28,156 bases of DNA, from assembly GCA_947073895.1 (NCBI GenBank), contig CAMTNN010000002.1, positions 1-28,156 on the forward strand. The letters run 5' to 3'. Shown here one piece after another: positions 7,520 to 15,472 of this stretch. A model generated the notes under the pieces. It saw nothing but the letters and a program-made list of their open reading frames with translations, had not been told where the DNA came from and ran no database searches. The DNA comes from an uncultured cyanobacterium (GTDB lineage Bacteria > Cyanobacteriota > Vampirovibrionia > Gastranaerophilales > Gastranaerophilaceae). The position numbers and the translations under genes were made by a program. How positions within the stretch are numbered: position 1 is the first letter of the stretch; the number at the start of each line of letters is the position of its first letter.

Positions 7520-8095
7520 TTAAAACTCAACCCTTGGCGCTGCTTTTTCTGCCTCGCTTATCTCAAAATATTCCCTCTGTTTTATACCTGTTAAACCTGC
7601 AACAAGCGATGTTGGAAATGTTCTAATCAACGCATTTATTGATTTTACACTCTCATTGTAATCACGTCTGGCAACAGAAAGCCTGTTCTCCGTTCCTGCA
7701 AGTTCGTCTTGAAGTCCAATAAAAGATTTATCCGCTTTAAGATTAGGATAATTTTCCACAACTACAAGAAGCCTTCCTAAAGCACTGTTTAATTCATTAG
7801 CACTGTTTTGAACGGCTTTAACATCATTTGCTCCCATTGCACCCGATAACTTAGCACGAGCTTCCGCAATATTTGTAAAAATCTCATTTTCATGAGCTGC
7901 GTAACCTTTAACAGTATTTACAAGATTTGGAATCAAGTCGTTTCTGCGTTTAAGCTGATTTTCAACTTGTGCCCAATTAGCAGACACAGATTCGTCCATA
8001 ACCTGTAATTTATTATAAGTACCAACAAAAAAGCTCGCAATTCCAATAATTACAAGAATCACTATTGCTAAAATAACAAATCCGAATTGTTTCAT
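7520..8095 (-). CDS. lemA: LemA family protein
   Basis: LemA proteins are small membrane-anchored proteins with a long helical bundle outside the membrane; their molecular job is not settled. One N-terminal membrane segment (about 4-25) is followed by the family core: YNKLQVMDESVSANWAQVENQLKRR, DLIPNLVNTVKGYA, and a C-terminal DYNESVKSINALIRTFPTSL with a FEI/PRVEF ending. At 191 aa it is of normal length. AAGGAG is 7 nt before the ATG. It lies 15 nt after a TPM-domain gene, a pairing known in many bacteria, suggesting shared work at the envelope. Confidence 0.92.
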   Translation of the reverse strand: MKQFGFVILAIVILVIIGIASFFVGTYNKLQVMDESVSANWAQVENQLKRRNDLIPNLVNTVKGYAAHENEIFTNIAEARAKLSGAMGANDVKAVQNSANELNSALGRLLVVVENYPNLKADKSFIGLQDELAGTENRLSVARRDYNESVKSINALIRTFPTSLVAGLTGIKQREYFEISEAEKAAPRVEF

Positions 8096-8110
8096 ATTTT
8101 CTCCTTTATA

Positions 8111-8764
8111 TTACCACCTGCGCGAAGCTCCGCCGCCACCGAAACCGCCTCCGCCACCAAAGCCTCCGAAATAAGTACCTCCACCACGGCCTCCAAAAAA
8201 TCCACCGAATAAAAACCACAATAAAATTATTAAAAAGATATAACTAAAATCTGCTTCATCACTAATAACCTGTTTATTCGCTCCAATCTTAACGCCGTAA
8301 GAATCCGCAACATCTACAGCCAGAGCTGATGTTCCCTCTAAAATTCCCTTCTCATAATCACCGATTCTAAAATAAGGAATCATATAATCATCCAGAATAC
8401 GACCGGCATGAGCATCGGTTATTGCCCCCTCCAAACCATAACCAACCTCAATTCGAGCTTCACGTTCATTTGGAACTACAAGTACTACAGCACCGTTATT
8501 AAGCTTTTTATCACCAAGTTTATAGTCTCTTCCTATTTTTAGTGCAACTTCATCAATAGGACGATTGTTAAGTGTTTTTAGAGTTACAACCACAATATCA
8601 GTTTTTGTTTTTTGCTGTAAATCATATAAAAAAGAATTAATATAAGATTCCGTATTAGGCGATAAAACGCCCGCTTCATCTGCTATAAATTCGTTAAAAT
8701 CAAGTGCAAAAACAGAAACTGATACAAAAAAATAAGTTATTAAAAACAAAAAACTCCTGAACAT
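8111..8764 (-). CDS. TPM-domain (YgcG/Psb32-like) exported membrane protein
   Basis: From the ATG at 8764 the protein has 217 aa. It has a signal peptide (1-20, MFRSFLFLI...VFA), a TPM domain (about 22-155: DEAGVLSP, TDIVVVTLKTL, GAVVLVVPNEREARIEVGYGLEG, AGRILDDYMIPYFR), a membrane segment (about 175-192), and a very Gly-rich tail that ends SRRW. The same domain is found in cyanobacterial Psb32 and plant TLP18.3; some members are reported phosphatases. In-frame starts at 8782 (TTG) and 8773 (ATG) are possible, but 8764 gives the best signal peptide and lies 7 nt after a CATAAT box. No Shine-Dalgarno is seen at any of them. Confidence 0.88.
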   Translation of the reverse strand: MFRSFLFLITYFFVSVSVFALDFNEFIADEAGVLSPNTESYINSFLYDLQQKTKTDIVVVTLKTLNNRPIDEVALKIGRDYKLGDKKLNNGAVVLVVPNEREARIEVGYGLEGAITDAHAGRILDDYMIPYFRIGDYEKGILEGTSALAVDVADSYGVKIGANKQVISDEADFSYIFLIILLWFLFGGFFGGRGGGTYFGGFGGGGGFGGGGASRRW

Positions 8765-8812
8765 AATTTGCATTATGCTCAAATTAATCAGCTAAGTAAA
8801 TTAAATAGTTGG

Positions 8813-9811
8813 CTAAATCAATGCCCCGCCGATAAGATGTCCGTCATTAATATCATAAAGCACACATGCCTGCCCTTTTGTAACAGCAGAGACCGGTTCT
8901 TCAAAAACAATTGTTGAATCTTTTACAAAAGCTTTAACAGCCTGCATATTGTATCGAATTTTAACAAGTGCCTCAAACTCACCCGACCAATTGACATTAT
9001 CAAGTGTTAATTCCTTTGTAAACAACTCATCTTTTTCACCAACATAAACAGTATTAGTCTGAGGTTCAATCTCAATTACATAAAGAGGATAAGGAGCAGC
9101 TATTCCAATACCTTTTCTCTGTCCGATTGTATATTGCCAAAAACCATCATGAGCTCCGAGAATTTTTCCAGTAGATTTTTCAACAAAATTACCTTTTTTT
9201 ACCCCAAAAGCATTGTTCAAATATTTTTTTGTAGTCATTGGAGCTTTGATAAAACAAATATCCTGACTTTCTTTTGATGATTTTGGAGGTAAATCGTATT
9301 TTTCTGCAAGTTCACGAACCTCTGATTTTTTGTATTTTGATAGTGGAAACAATGTTTTTTCTAATTTCCCTTCATCCAGCATAAACAAAAAATACAACTG
9401 ATCTTTATGCTCATCTGATGCAGGATAAAGTTTTCCGTCTCTAATATTAGCATAATGTCCTGTTGCAATATAATCCGCACCCAAGACATTAACTGCATAA
9501 TCAAACAAGCAACCCCATTTAATATATTTATTACACATTATACAAGGATTTGGAGTTTCACCGTTAGCGTAAGAGTTTTCAAAATATTTGATGACTTTTT
9601 CTCCAAATTCTTCTGTTGCGTCATACACAAAATGTTCAATACCAAGCTTATCTGCAACTCGTTTAGCATTTTTTACAACAGTATCAAAATCTTCTGAACA
9701 GGTCATTTTTCCTGTTAAACCAACAACTTCATAGCCTTCTTCAAGCAAAAGCTTAGCGGTAACAGCACTGTCAACACCGCCTGATAGAGCAATCGCAACT
9801 TTCTTATTCAT
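8813..9811 (-). CDS. mnmA: tRNA-specific 2-thiouridylase
   Basis: MnmA puts sulfur on uridine 34 of Lys, Glu and Gln tRNAs, using ATP and a persulfide relay. The 332 aa are slightly short for the family (about 360). The PP-loop SGGVDS is at 10-15. The catalytic cysteine in CNKYIKW is C93, and the second is C186 in SQDICFI. TGHYA (118-122), DQLYFLF and GQRKGIG are also present. Residue 90 is Cys (NPCIMC), where the E. coli enzyme has its Asp99; from memory, Cys occurs here in alphaproteobacterial and cyanobacterial enzymes. The start overlaps the end of the 244-aa gene by 8 nt, so translation is coupled. Confidence 0.95.
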   Translation of the reverse strand: MNKKVAIALSGGVDSAVTAKLLLEEGYEVVGLTGKMTCSEDFDTVVKNAKRVADKLGIEHFVYDATEEFGEKVIKYFENSYANGETPNPCIMCNKYIKWGCLFDYAVNVLGADYIATGHYANIRDGKLYPASDEHKDQLYFLFMLDEGKLEKTLFPLSKYKKSEVRELAEKYDLPPKSSKESQDICFIKAPMTTKKYLNNAFGVKKGNFVEKSTGKILGAHDGFWQYTIGQRKGIGIAAPYPLYVIEIEPQTNTVYVGEKDELFTKELTLDNVNWSGEFEALVKIRYNMQAVKAFVKDSTIVFEEPVSAVTKGQACVLYDINDGHLIGGALI

Positions 9812-10538
9812 CTAAAAGAACCTTTTCACCATAAGCGGTTAATCTGTATTCACTTGCTCCGATTAGACCTGTTAAATCAGGTAAACATTCAATATAATCG
9901 CGATTAATAGCTTCCTGCAATACTGAGTGGTCAATAATAACCGCAATATTTTGCATTAATTTTGCATTAAGCTGTTTAAGCGTAAATCTTGGTTTTTGTT
10001 CATACTGCGTAAAATAGTAAGCAGTCAAAAGCAAATAATCAATTTTCTTTTCAATTTTTCTTGCGCTTATATAATTCAAAAACGCATTATCTTTTTTAAT
10101 AGAAGGACTTGTTTTGAAAGATAATTCTGTTTGAGGATTATTCATAGAGTTTTCTAAAATATTATCAAAAACTCCGCCCTGTTGAGCTTTCTCAGCAACA
10201 GTCTCCCCGCCTGTCGGAGCATAGAATATATCTAAATCACTCTTAGGTTGAGGTTTTTCTTCCTCTTTTACAACCGGCTTTGGAGCTTCTTCAATTATAG
10301 GATTAGGAATCTCGCGCTTACGAGCAAGCTGTGCTTCAATATTTTGTTTAGTAATCTCTTCTTCTGCTCTGATTTGAGAGTTTACTATATTTTTACACTC
10401 TTTAGCCTTGCGTGAACGCGCATAATCGCCTGCTTGCTTTACCCACAACTCAAACTGTTCAACAACAAGTTCTCTGTCTGTTGTTGACAACTCCAAGCGA
10501 TATTTTCCTTTTTTTACTGTAAATGAATAAGTTGCCAT
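9804..10538 (-). CDS. Unknown 244-aa protein; N-terminal domain shared with upstream small gene
   Basis: I do not recognise the family. Residues 1-34 form a small domain (MATYSFTVKKG ... EQFELW) that aligns without gaps to the neighbouring 40-aa protein. Residues 35-75 are a charged helix. Residues 76-150 are a Pro/Glu/Lys linker, probably disordered. Residues 155-244 look like a helical, winged-helix-like unit (IDYLLLTAYYFTQY, FTLKQLNAKL, LQEAINRDYIE, EYRLTAYGEKVL), a shape used for DNA or protein binding. There is no signal peptide or membrane segment. It overlaps mnmA by 8 nt and follows the 40-aa gene by 16 nt. The Shine-Dalgarno is poor (AGGGG 13 nt before ATG), so it may depend on upstream translation. 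Confidence 0.8.
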   Translation of the reverse strand: MATYSFTVKKGKYRLELSTTDRELVVEQFELWVKQAGDYARSRKAKECKNIVNSQIRAEEEITKQNIEAQLARKREIPNPIIEEAPKPVVKEEEKPQPKSDLDIFYAPTGGETVAEKAQQGGVFDNILENSMNNPQTELSFKTSPSIKKDNAFLNYISARKIEKKIDYLLLTAYYFTQYEQKPRFTLKQLNAKLMQNIAVIIDHSVLQEAINRDYIECLPDLTGLIGASEYRLTAYGEKVLLDE

Positions 10539-10554
10539 ATTCTATTTAAAACCC

Positions 10555-10677
10555 CTAATCTTGCTGGAGAAGTTCTTCTCTCCATTTATTAAGCTGTTCT
10601 TCCACGAATTCTAAATCATCGGATTTTAATTCAATTTCGATATCGCCTTTTTTCATTTTAAAAACGTATTCGTGCAT
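10555..10677 (-). CDS. Small 40-aa protein, paralogue of the next gene's N-terminus
   Basis: This short gene encodes 40 residues with a strong ribosome site: AAGGAGGA at 10681-10688, 3 nt before the ATG. The protein has a beta-hairpin-like start (YVFKMKKGDIEIEL) and a helix (LEFVEEQLNKWREELL). It shares 14 of 32 positions without gaps with the N-terminus of the 244-aa protein encoded 16 nt downstream, including KKG, EL, D-E-V and EQ...W. That pattern of conserved positions argues that it is real and arose by duplication of one small domain. Function unknown; a partner or competitor in oligomerisation of the larger protein is a guess. It probably leads an operon with the 244-aa gene and mnmA. 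Confidence 0.82.
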   Translation of the reverse strand: MHEYVFKMKKGDIEIELKSDDLEFVEEQLNKWREELLQQD

Positions 10678-10697
10678 AAATCCTCCTTAATAAAATG

Positions 10698-10727
10698 AGT
10701 GTACCATGAAAGGAGGTAAATATACAA
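10698..10727 (-). promoter_or_regulatory. Possible promoter of the 40-aa/244-aa/mnmA unit
   Basis: On the minus strand TTGTAT (10722-10727) lies 18 bp before TACACT (10698-10703), in the short gap after the rarA stop and 20 nt before the 40-aa start codon. Confidence 0.4.
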
Positions 10728-10732
10728 GTATG

Positions 10733-11965
10733 TTATATTTCTAAATATTTCTTCCCGACTAATTCATCAGGCAAAAACTGCTGATACACATCAGGCGCAT
10801 CGTGAGAGTAAATATAACCTTCACCAAAGCCATACTTTTTAGCATCTTTATAATGAGCATCTCTTAAATGCATTGGAGGAGCAAAATCGTTTCCAGCTTC
10901 GATATCAGCTAAAGCAGAATCAATTGCCATACAAACTTTATTAGATTTAGGAGCACGAGCAACATACACTACGGCATTCGCAAGCGGGATTCTGCCTTCA
11001 GGAAGTCCTATTATTTCAACCGCTCTGTATGCATCAACTGCAATTCTCATCGCAGCAGGGTCTGCAAGTCCTACATCTTCGGCCGCACAAACAATCAATC
11101 TTCTTGCAATAAATCTCGGATCTTCGCCGGCTTCAATCATTTTAGCTAAATAATAAATTGCAGCATCCGCATCCGATCCTCTCAAACTCTTTTGAAAAGC
11201 TGAAGCACAATCATAATGTTCTTGAATAGAATACCTTGTGTTACGTTTTTGAGTAATACTTTCTAAAATTTCAATCGTCAAAAGTCTTGTGTCATTAGAA
11301 AAATTACTTGCAAAGTAAGAATTTTCAACCATATTTAATGCGGTTCTGTCGTCCCCGCGAGCATTGTTAACAATAAACTTAACCACATCCTCTTCATACT
11401 GCACCGGCTGATAATTCTTTTCTAGATACTCAAATCCGCGATTAACAATTTTTGCCATACTTACATCATTAATCGGATTAAGTCTTATAACCTGAACCCT
11501 TGAAATAAGTGCCGGAACAACTTGAAACGAAGGATTTTCCGTAGTTGAACCAATTAAGAACAAAGTTCCATTTTCAAGATGCGGAAGCAAAGCATCCTGT
11601 TGAGTCTTGGAATAACGATGGATTTCATCTATAAACAGAATCGTTTTTTGCCCAGCTCGCAAAGCTTCACGTGCTTTTTCAACAGTTTCTTTAATTTCTT
11701 TAATTCCCGAAGAAACAGCCGAAAGTTCTATAAACTGAGCTTCAACCTTTGTAGCAATCAATCTTGCAAGTGTTGTTTTACCACAACCCGGAGTTCCCCA
11801 TAGAATCAGCGAAAATAATCTTTGTGTTTTCAAAAGATTTAAAAGCGGTGAGTTTGGCGCAACAACATTAGACTGCCCTAGAAAATCATCCAAAGTTTTC
11901 GGGCGCATAATTTCCGCAAGCGGTTTTTGTTTATTAACTTCCTCAAGCTGTGAAAATAAATCCAT
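10733..11965 (-). CDS. rarA: Replication-associated recombination protein A (AAA+ ATPase)
   Basis: RarA/MgsA is a clamp-loader-like AAA+ ATPase that acts at stalled replication forks. From the ATG at 11965 the protein has 410 aa, typical of the family, and begins MDLFSQL as many homologues do. Motifs are PLAEIMRPKTLDDFLGQ (15-31), Walker A GTPGCGKTT (57-65), Walker B LFIDEIHR (110-117), the sensor 1 STTENPSF (about 140-147), SLRGSDADAAIYYLA and the C-terminal AMRIAVDAYRA tetramerisation region. A TTG at 11983 is an alternative start, directly after the stop of the upstream gene and 6 nt after a TATAAT. No Shine-Dalgarno is visible for either. Confidence 0.95.
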   Translation of the reverse strand: MDLFSQLEEVNKQKPLAEIMRPKTLDDFLGQSNVVAPNSPLLNLLKTQRLFSLILWGTPGCGKTTLARLIATKVEAQFIELSAVSSGIKEIKETVEKAREALRAGQKTILFIDEIHRYSKTQQDALLPHLENGTLFLIGSTTENPSFQVVPALISRVQVIRLNPINDVSMAKIVNRGFEYLEKNYQPVQYEEDVVKFIVNNARGDDRTALNMVENSYFASNFSNDTRLLTIEILESITQKRNTRYSIQEHYDCASAFQKSLRGSDADAAIYYLAKMIEAGEDPRFIARRLIVCAAEDVGLADPAAMRIAVDAYRAVEIIGLPEGRIPLANAVVYVARAPKSNKVCMAIDSALADIEAGNDFAPPMHLRDAHYKDAKKYGFGEGYIYSHDAPDVYQQFLPDELVGKKYLEI

Positions 11966-11983
11966 AGCTATATAATAGCACAA

Positions 11984-13108
11984 TTAATTATTATAGTCTC
12001 GCAACTCAGGTCTTGAGGAATCATAATCCCCGAAAAGAGTATTCTTTCTGTTACGCTTAAAATCAATTGAATCAATTACTTCAGTATCAACAACCGGTTC
12101 TTTTTTAAATACGGCATTCTTAATATTTTTTGTTCCGCTCTGAACCTTGTTTTTAATCTCCATCAAGCCGTTTTCTGTTTCCCTTACCGGTTTTGCTTCA
12201 ACTTCCAAATGAGTTTGAGATTCTTTTTCCAGTTTCTTTTCTAAAGCACGAGCCTTTCTATCTTCTTTAAACTGTTGATATTGAGCTTGTTTTTCTTCTT
12301 TAAAGATTTCATACTCAGCTTTTTTCTTCACATAAACTTTGTCATATTCTTTACCGAGATGTCTGTATTTTTTAGTAAAGACATTATCAATATTCCCCAT
12401 ATCATAATCAATTTGGGTAGTTTCTTTTGCATAAACATCTTCAGGCAGAACATTAATTTGAACATTTTGAGCAATTTGCGGACAAACATATTTTGAATAA
12501 TCTTTTATCTTACCAAGCTGTTCTGTCTGCGGAGATGGACCGCGTGTAATAATTCTGTTTTCGCAAACGCTTATTGTTTTTTGGTAATTATCCGACCAGA
12601 GTTTTTTATTATTATTTGTATCTACAAGCACTGCATAAGTAGAAATTTTATATGCCGGATCAATCACGGTTGCTCCCGGAATATTCAAGAAATCCCAAGG
12701 GGTTCTTCTTAAAATATAATTTTCCGAATCAATATAAGATGTCATTAAAAGGACATATCTGGAATCAGTTTTATTAGCAATTTTTTTAAGAGCTACATAA
12801 TCTACATTGTAAGAGGTTCTAAAACGTGATGTAAGACTCTTTGCAGTAAGCATGCTTGAAGAATCTTTTTTCAAGAGATTACGTGTTTCACTCACAGTAG
12901 GTGCATTTATTGAATCTGTAGTATTCAAAATCGAAATAACTTCATCGGCAAAAAATTCAGCCGAAGCATCGTAAATATAAGAATCCAAAGATGCATTTTC
13001 ATTTACAATATTGTCAGGAAGAATAAGCACCTTATAGTTTTCCGCAAAAACTTGCGGTGCAAAACAAATAAATATCCCAACTGCCAATAATTTAAATAAA
13101 TCTCTCAC
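11984..13108 (-). CDS. Unknown secreted 374-aa protein
   Basis: I do not recognise this family. The start is set at GTG 13108: it lies 6 nt after a perfect TATAAT, and it gives a clean signal peptide (1-22, MRDLFKLLAV...QVFA). Any longer frame would translate the promoter itself. Residues 23-190 look like a globular alpha/beta domain (YKVLILPDNIV; DASAEFFADEVISIL; DSRYVLLMTSYID; KISTYAVLVDTNNNKKLW), a style also found in periplasmic CsgG/LpoB/TolB-N-like domains, though no relation is proven. Residues 190-374 are charged, with a Lys/Glu helix near 255-310 and a basic end. It is periplasmic or cell-surface. rarA starts next to its stop codon. Confidence 0.82.
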   Translation of the reverse strand: MRDLFKLLAVGIFICFAPQVFAENYKVLILPDNIVNENASLDSYIYDASAEFFADEVISILNTTDSINAPTVSETRNLLKKDSSSMLTAKSLTSRFRTSYNVDYVALKKIANKTDSRYVLLMTSYIDSENYILRRTPWDFLNIPGATVIDPAYKISTYAVLVDTNNNKKLWSDNYQKTISVCENRIITRGPSPQTEQLGKIKDYSKYVCPQIAQNVQINVLPEDVYAKETTQIDYDMGNIDNVFTKKYRHLGKEYDKVYVKKKAEYEIFKEEKQAQYQQFKEDRKARALEKKLEKESQTHLEVEAKPVRETENGLMEIKNKVQSGTKNIKNAVFKKEPVVDTEVIDSIDFKRNRKNTLFGDYDSSRPELRDYNN

Positions 13109-13114
13109 ATCACG

Positions 13115-13144
13115 ATTATAGCATAAATGCATGTTGTTATGCAA
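13115..13144 (-). promoter_or_regulatory. Promoter of the secreted 374-aa protein, leaderless GTG start
   Basis: TTGCAT (13139-13144) and TATAAT (13115-13120) are 18 bp apart on the minus strand. The GTG start follows the -10 box after 6 nt. The -35 box touches the -35 box of the divergent decarboxylase gene. Confidence 0.65.
13121..13142. promoter_or_regulatory. Candidate operator between divergent genes
   Basis: GCATAA (13121-13126) and TTATGC (13137-13142) form a perfect inverted repeat with a 10-nt centre that includes the palindrome ATGCAT. It covers the -35/spacer region of both divergent promoters, where a dimeric regulator could act on both. Confidence 0.35.
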
Positions 13145-13162
13145 TTTTATTTTTGCTAAAAT
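13134..13162 (+). promoter_or_regulatory. Promoter of the TPP-dependent decarboxylase
   Basis: TTGTTA (13134-13139) and TAAAAT (13157-13162) are separated by 17 bp. The start codon is 27 nt further on, after GAGGG. Confidence 0.55.
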
Positions 13163-13189
13163 TATTAAAAATTAGAGGGAAAAATATAC

Positions 13190-14929
13190 ATGAACACGGC
13201 CGAATATTTAATAAAAAAACTTGAAGAACTCGGGATAAACGACTTTTTCGGACTTCCCGGTGATTACAATTTCAATATACTTTATGCAATTGAAAACAAC
13301 CCAAATACAAACTGGATAGGTTGTACAAATGAACTTAACGCAGGATATGCAGCAGACGGTTATGCACGCCAGCGTGGTTACGGAGCTATTGTTACTACAT
13401 ACGGAGTTGGAGAACTTAGTTCAATTAATGCTATTGCAGGAAGCTACGCGGAAAATGTTCCCGTAATTTCTATTGTCGGAGCACCTGCTACAAAATGTTT
13501 AGATGAAAAAACTCTTATTCATCATAATTTTTGGAATATCAATACAAAAGCGTTTGAAACCGCGCATAAATCAGTTGTTGAAACAACTGCTTTTTTAAAT
13601 CGAGATAACGCAAAGATTGAAATAGACAGAATTCTAAAAGTTTTTGTTAAAGAAAAACGCCCTGTATATATCTCAATTCCTATTGATATTGCAAAAATGG
13701 AAATATCTGACCGTCAAACAGATTATGAATGGACAAGTGACAAAAACACTTTAGAAACAGTTATTGCTAAGATTGCAAGAAAAATCAACAACTCCGTTAA
13801 TCCGGTAATCTTAGGCGACAGTCTGGTAAAAAGATATGATGCAAGATTAGAGTTTAAAGAATTTGTTGCAAAATCAGGAATTCCAACAACAAACTTTATA
13901 ATGGGAACAGGACTAATTGACAGCGATTGTCCGAATTATTTAGGAACTTATTTTAGCAAGTACAGAAATCCTAAAGCTCAAGAAAGACTTGAAAACACAG
14001 ATTGTTTAATCGCAGCAGGCCCTATCTACAGCGATATGAACGCCTCCGGATTTAATCTTCCTTACAAAATAAATTCACACATAGCTATATACGGAACCTA
14101 TACAATTGTAGAAGGTGAGCGTTACGACAATGTTAAAATGTCTGATGTTCTGGAAGGTTTAACAGAAGCTGTTCAACCGAGAGAATTTAATATAGAAAAA
14201 CCTGTTATCGGGTATGATAAATCCGAAATTACACAAGGTAATTTAACCTCAAACTATATTTACCCTCGCCTACAAGAATTTATCAAAGAAAATGACATTG
14301 TAATCGCCGAAACAGGAATTATTCATAACGGAATAGCTCAAATGAAATTCCCTAATAACTCGGAATTACATACTCAAACGCTATGGGGTTCAATTGGATG
14401 GGCAACTCCGGCTGCATTTGGAGCTTGCATGGCAAATCCTAATACAAGAGTAATACTTATGACCGGAGAAGGTTCTCACCAACTTACCGCAATGGAAGTT
14501 GGAAACATGTTAAGACACGGAGTTAAACCGATTATACTTGTTCTAAATAACAAAGGTTATACAATAGAGCGTATGTTATCGAATAAACCGGAAGACAAAT
14601 TCAATGACATTATGCAAATGAACTACTCTAAATTTGCACGTGTTTTTGAAGGCGACGTATGGTCTACAAAAGTCAGCACCGCAGATGAGCTTGATAAAGC
14701 ATTGAAAGTCACACAAATTATGAACAAACTATGCTATATCGAAGTCTGCACACAGCCTGATGACATGCCGGAACTAACAAAAGAAGTCATAGCAGATTTC
14801 AAAGCCAATGCTCCTTCTGCATCAGAAGGCTACTGCACTAAGCCGGAAGAAGTTAAACTCTCAAAAACTGAAGATATGCAATTTGGTACAACTGTACATG
14901 AAAGCTTAATAAGAGACATGGAGGTATAA
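13190..14929 (+). CDS. Pyruvate/indolepyruvate decarboxylase family (TPP-dependent)
   Basis: This is a ThDP- and Mg-dependent 2-oxo acid decarboxylase (579 aa, normal length). It should turn pyruvate into acetaldehyde, or indolepyruvate/phenylpyruvate into the aldehyde. Key residues are visible: PGD (D25), the ThDP-activating Glu in NELNAGYAADGYAR (E48), the HH pair (H111-H112), SYAENVPV, and GYTIER. The ThDP/Mg motif reads GEGSHQLT...NN, with Glu where GDG is usual. True PDCs are uncommon in bacteria, so the substrate cannot be fixed from sequence. GAGGG precedes the ATG. It is joined to gmk with no gap. Confidence 0.9.
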   Translation: MNTAEYLIKKLEELGINDFFGLPGDYNFNILYAIENNPNTNWIGCTNELNAGYAADGYARQRGYGAIVTTYGVGELSSINAIAGSYAENVPVISIVGAPATKCLDEKTLIHHNFWNINTKAFETAHKSVVETTAFLNRDNAKIEIDRILKVFVKEKRPVYISIPIDIAKMEISDRQTDYEWTSDKNTLETVIAKIARKINNSVNPVILGDSLVKRYDARLEFKEFVAKSGIPTTNFIMGTGLIDSDCPNYLGTYFSKYRNPKAQERLENTDCLIAAGPIYSDMNASGFNLPYKINSHIAIYGTYTIVEGERYDNVKMSDVLEGLTEAVQPREFNIEKPVIGYDKSEITQGNLTSNYIYPRLQEFIKENDIVIAETGIIHNGIAQMKFPNNSELHTQTLWGSIGWATPAAFGACMANPNTRVILMTGEGSHQLTAMEVGNMLRHGVKPIILVLNNKGYTIERMLSNKPEDKFNDIMQMNYSKFARVFEGDVWSTKVSTADELDKALKVTQIMNKLCYIEVCTQPDDMPELTKEVIADFKANAPSASEGYCTKPEEVKLSKTEDMQFGTTVHESLIRDMEV

Positions 14930-15472
14930 ATGGGAAAACTATTCGTAATTTCAGGCTCATCAGGAGTCGGCAAAGGAACAGTTATAAAAGCTTTTCTAGC
15001 TAAACATCCGGATTTTAAACTTTCTGTCTCATGTACTACAAGAAACCCTCGTGAAGGTGAAGCTCACGGAATCAATTACTTTTTCCTTACCCACGACGAG
15101 TTTAAAAAATGCATAGACAACAATGAATTCTTAGAGTGGGCAGAGTTTTCGGGTAACATGTACGGCACACAAAAGGCTTATGTTGAAAATAAATTAGCAG
15201 AAGGCAAAAATATGATTCTTGAGATTGATACTCAAGGCGCACTAAACGTTAAGAGAATCATGCCGGAAGCTCAATTAATATTTATTCTTCCTCCATCATT
15301 CGAAGAATTGGAATCAAGACTTCGCGGACGTCATACAGAAACAGAAGAAGCTATTCAAAAAAGGTTGCAAACCGTAAAATCTGAGATGGAAAACTCAAAA
15401 CATTTTGACCATCAGATAGTAAACGACAGCATAGAAAATGCAGTTAAAGCGCTAGAATCCGTAATGCTATAA
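14930..15472 (+). CDS. gmk: Guanylate kinase
   Basis: Guanylate kinase phosphorylates GMP to GDP with ATP, an essential step in nucleotide supply. The protein is 180 aa, a little shorter than the usual 190-210. P-loop GSSGVGKG is at 9-16, then SVSCTTRNPREGE for GMP binding, NYFFLTHDEF, GNMYGT and a LRGRHTE lid region. The ATG follows the decarboxylase stop codon directly and its Shine-Dalgarno (GGAGG) lies inside that gene, so the two are co-transcribed and coupled. The stop codon abuts the stop of the convergent gene at 15473. Confidence 0.95.
   Translation: MGKLFVISGSSGVGKGTVIKAFLAKHPDFKLSVSCTTRNPREGEAHGINYFFLTHDEFKKCIDNNEFLEWAEFSGNMYGTQKAYVENKLAEGKNMILEIDTQGALNVKRIMPEAQLIFILPPSFEELESRLRGRHTETEEAIQKRLQTVKSEMENSKHFDHQIVNDSIENAVKALESVML

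Noticed and set aside
13109..13144. 12-residue N-terminal extension of the secreted 374-aa protein
   Set aside because: The codons are the promoter (TTGCAT and TATAAT) and would spoil the signal peptide.
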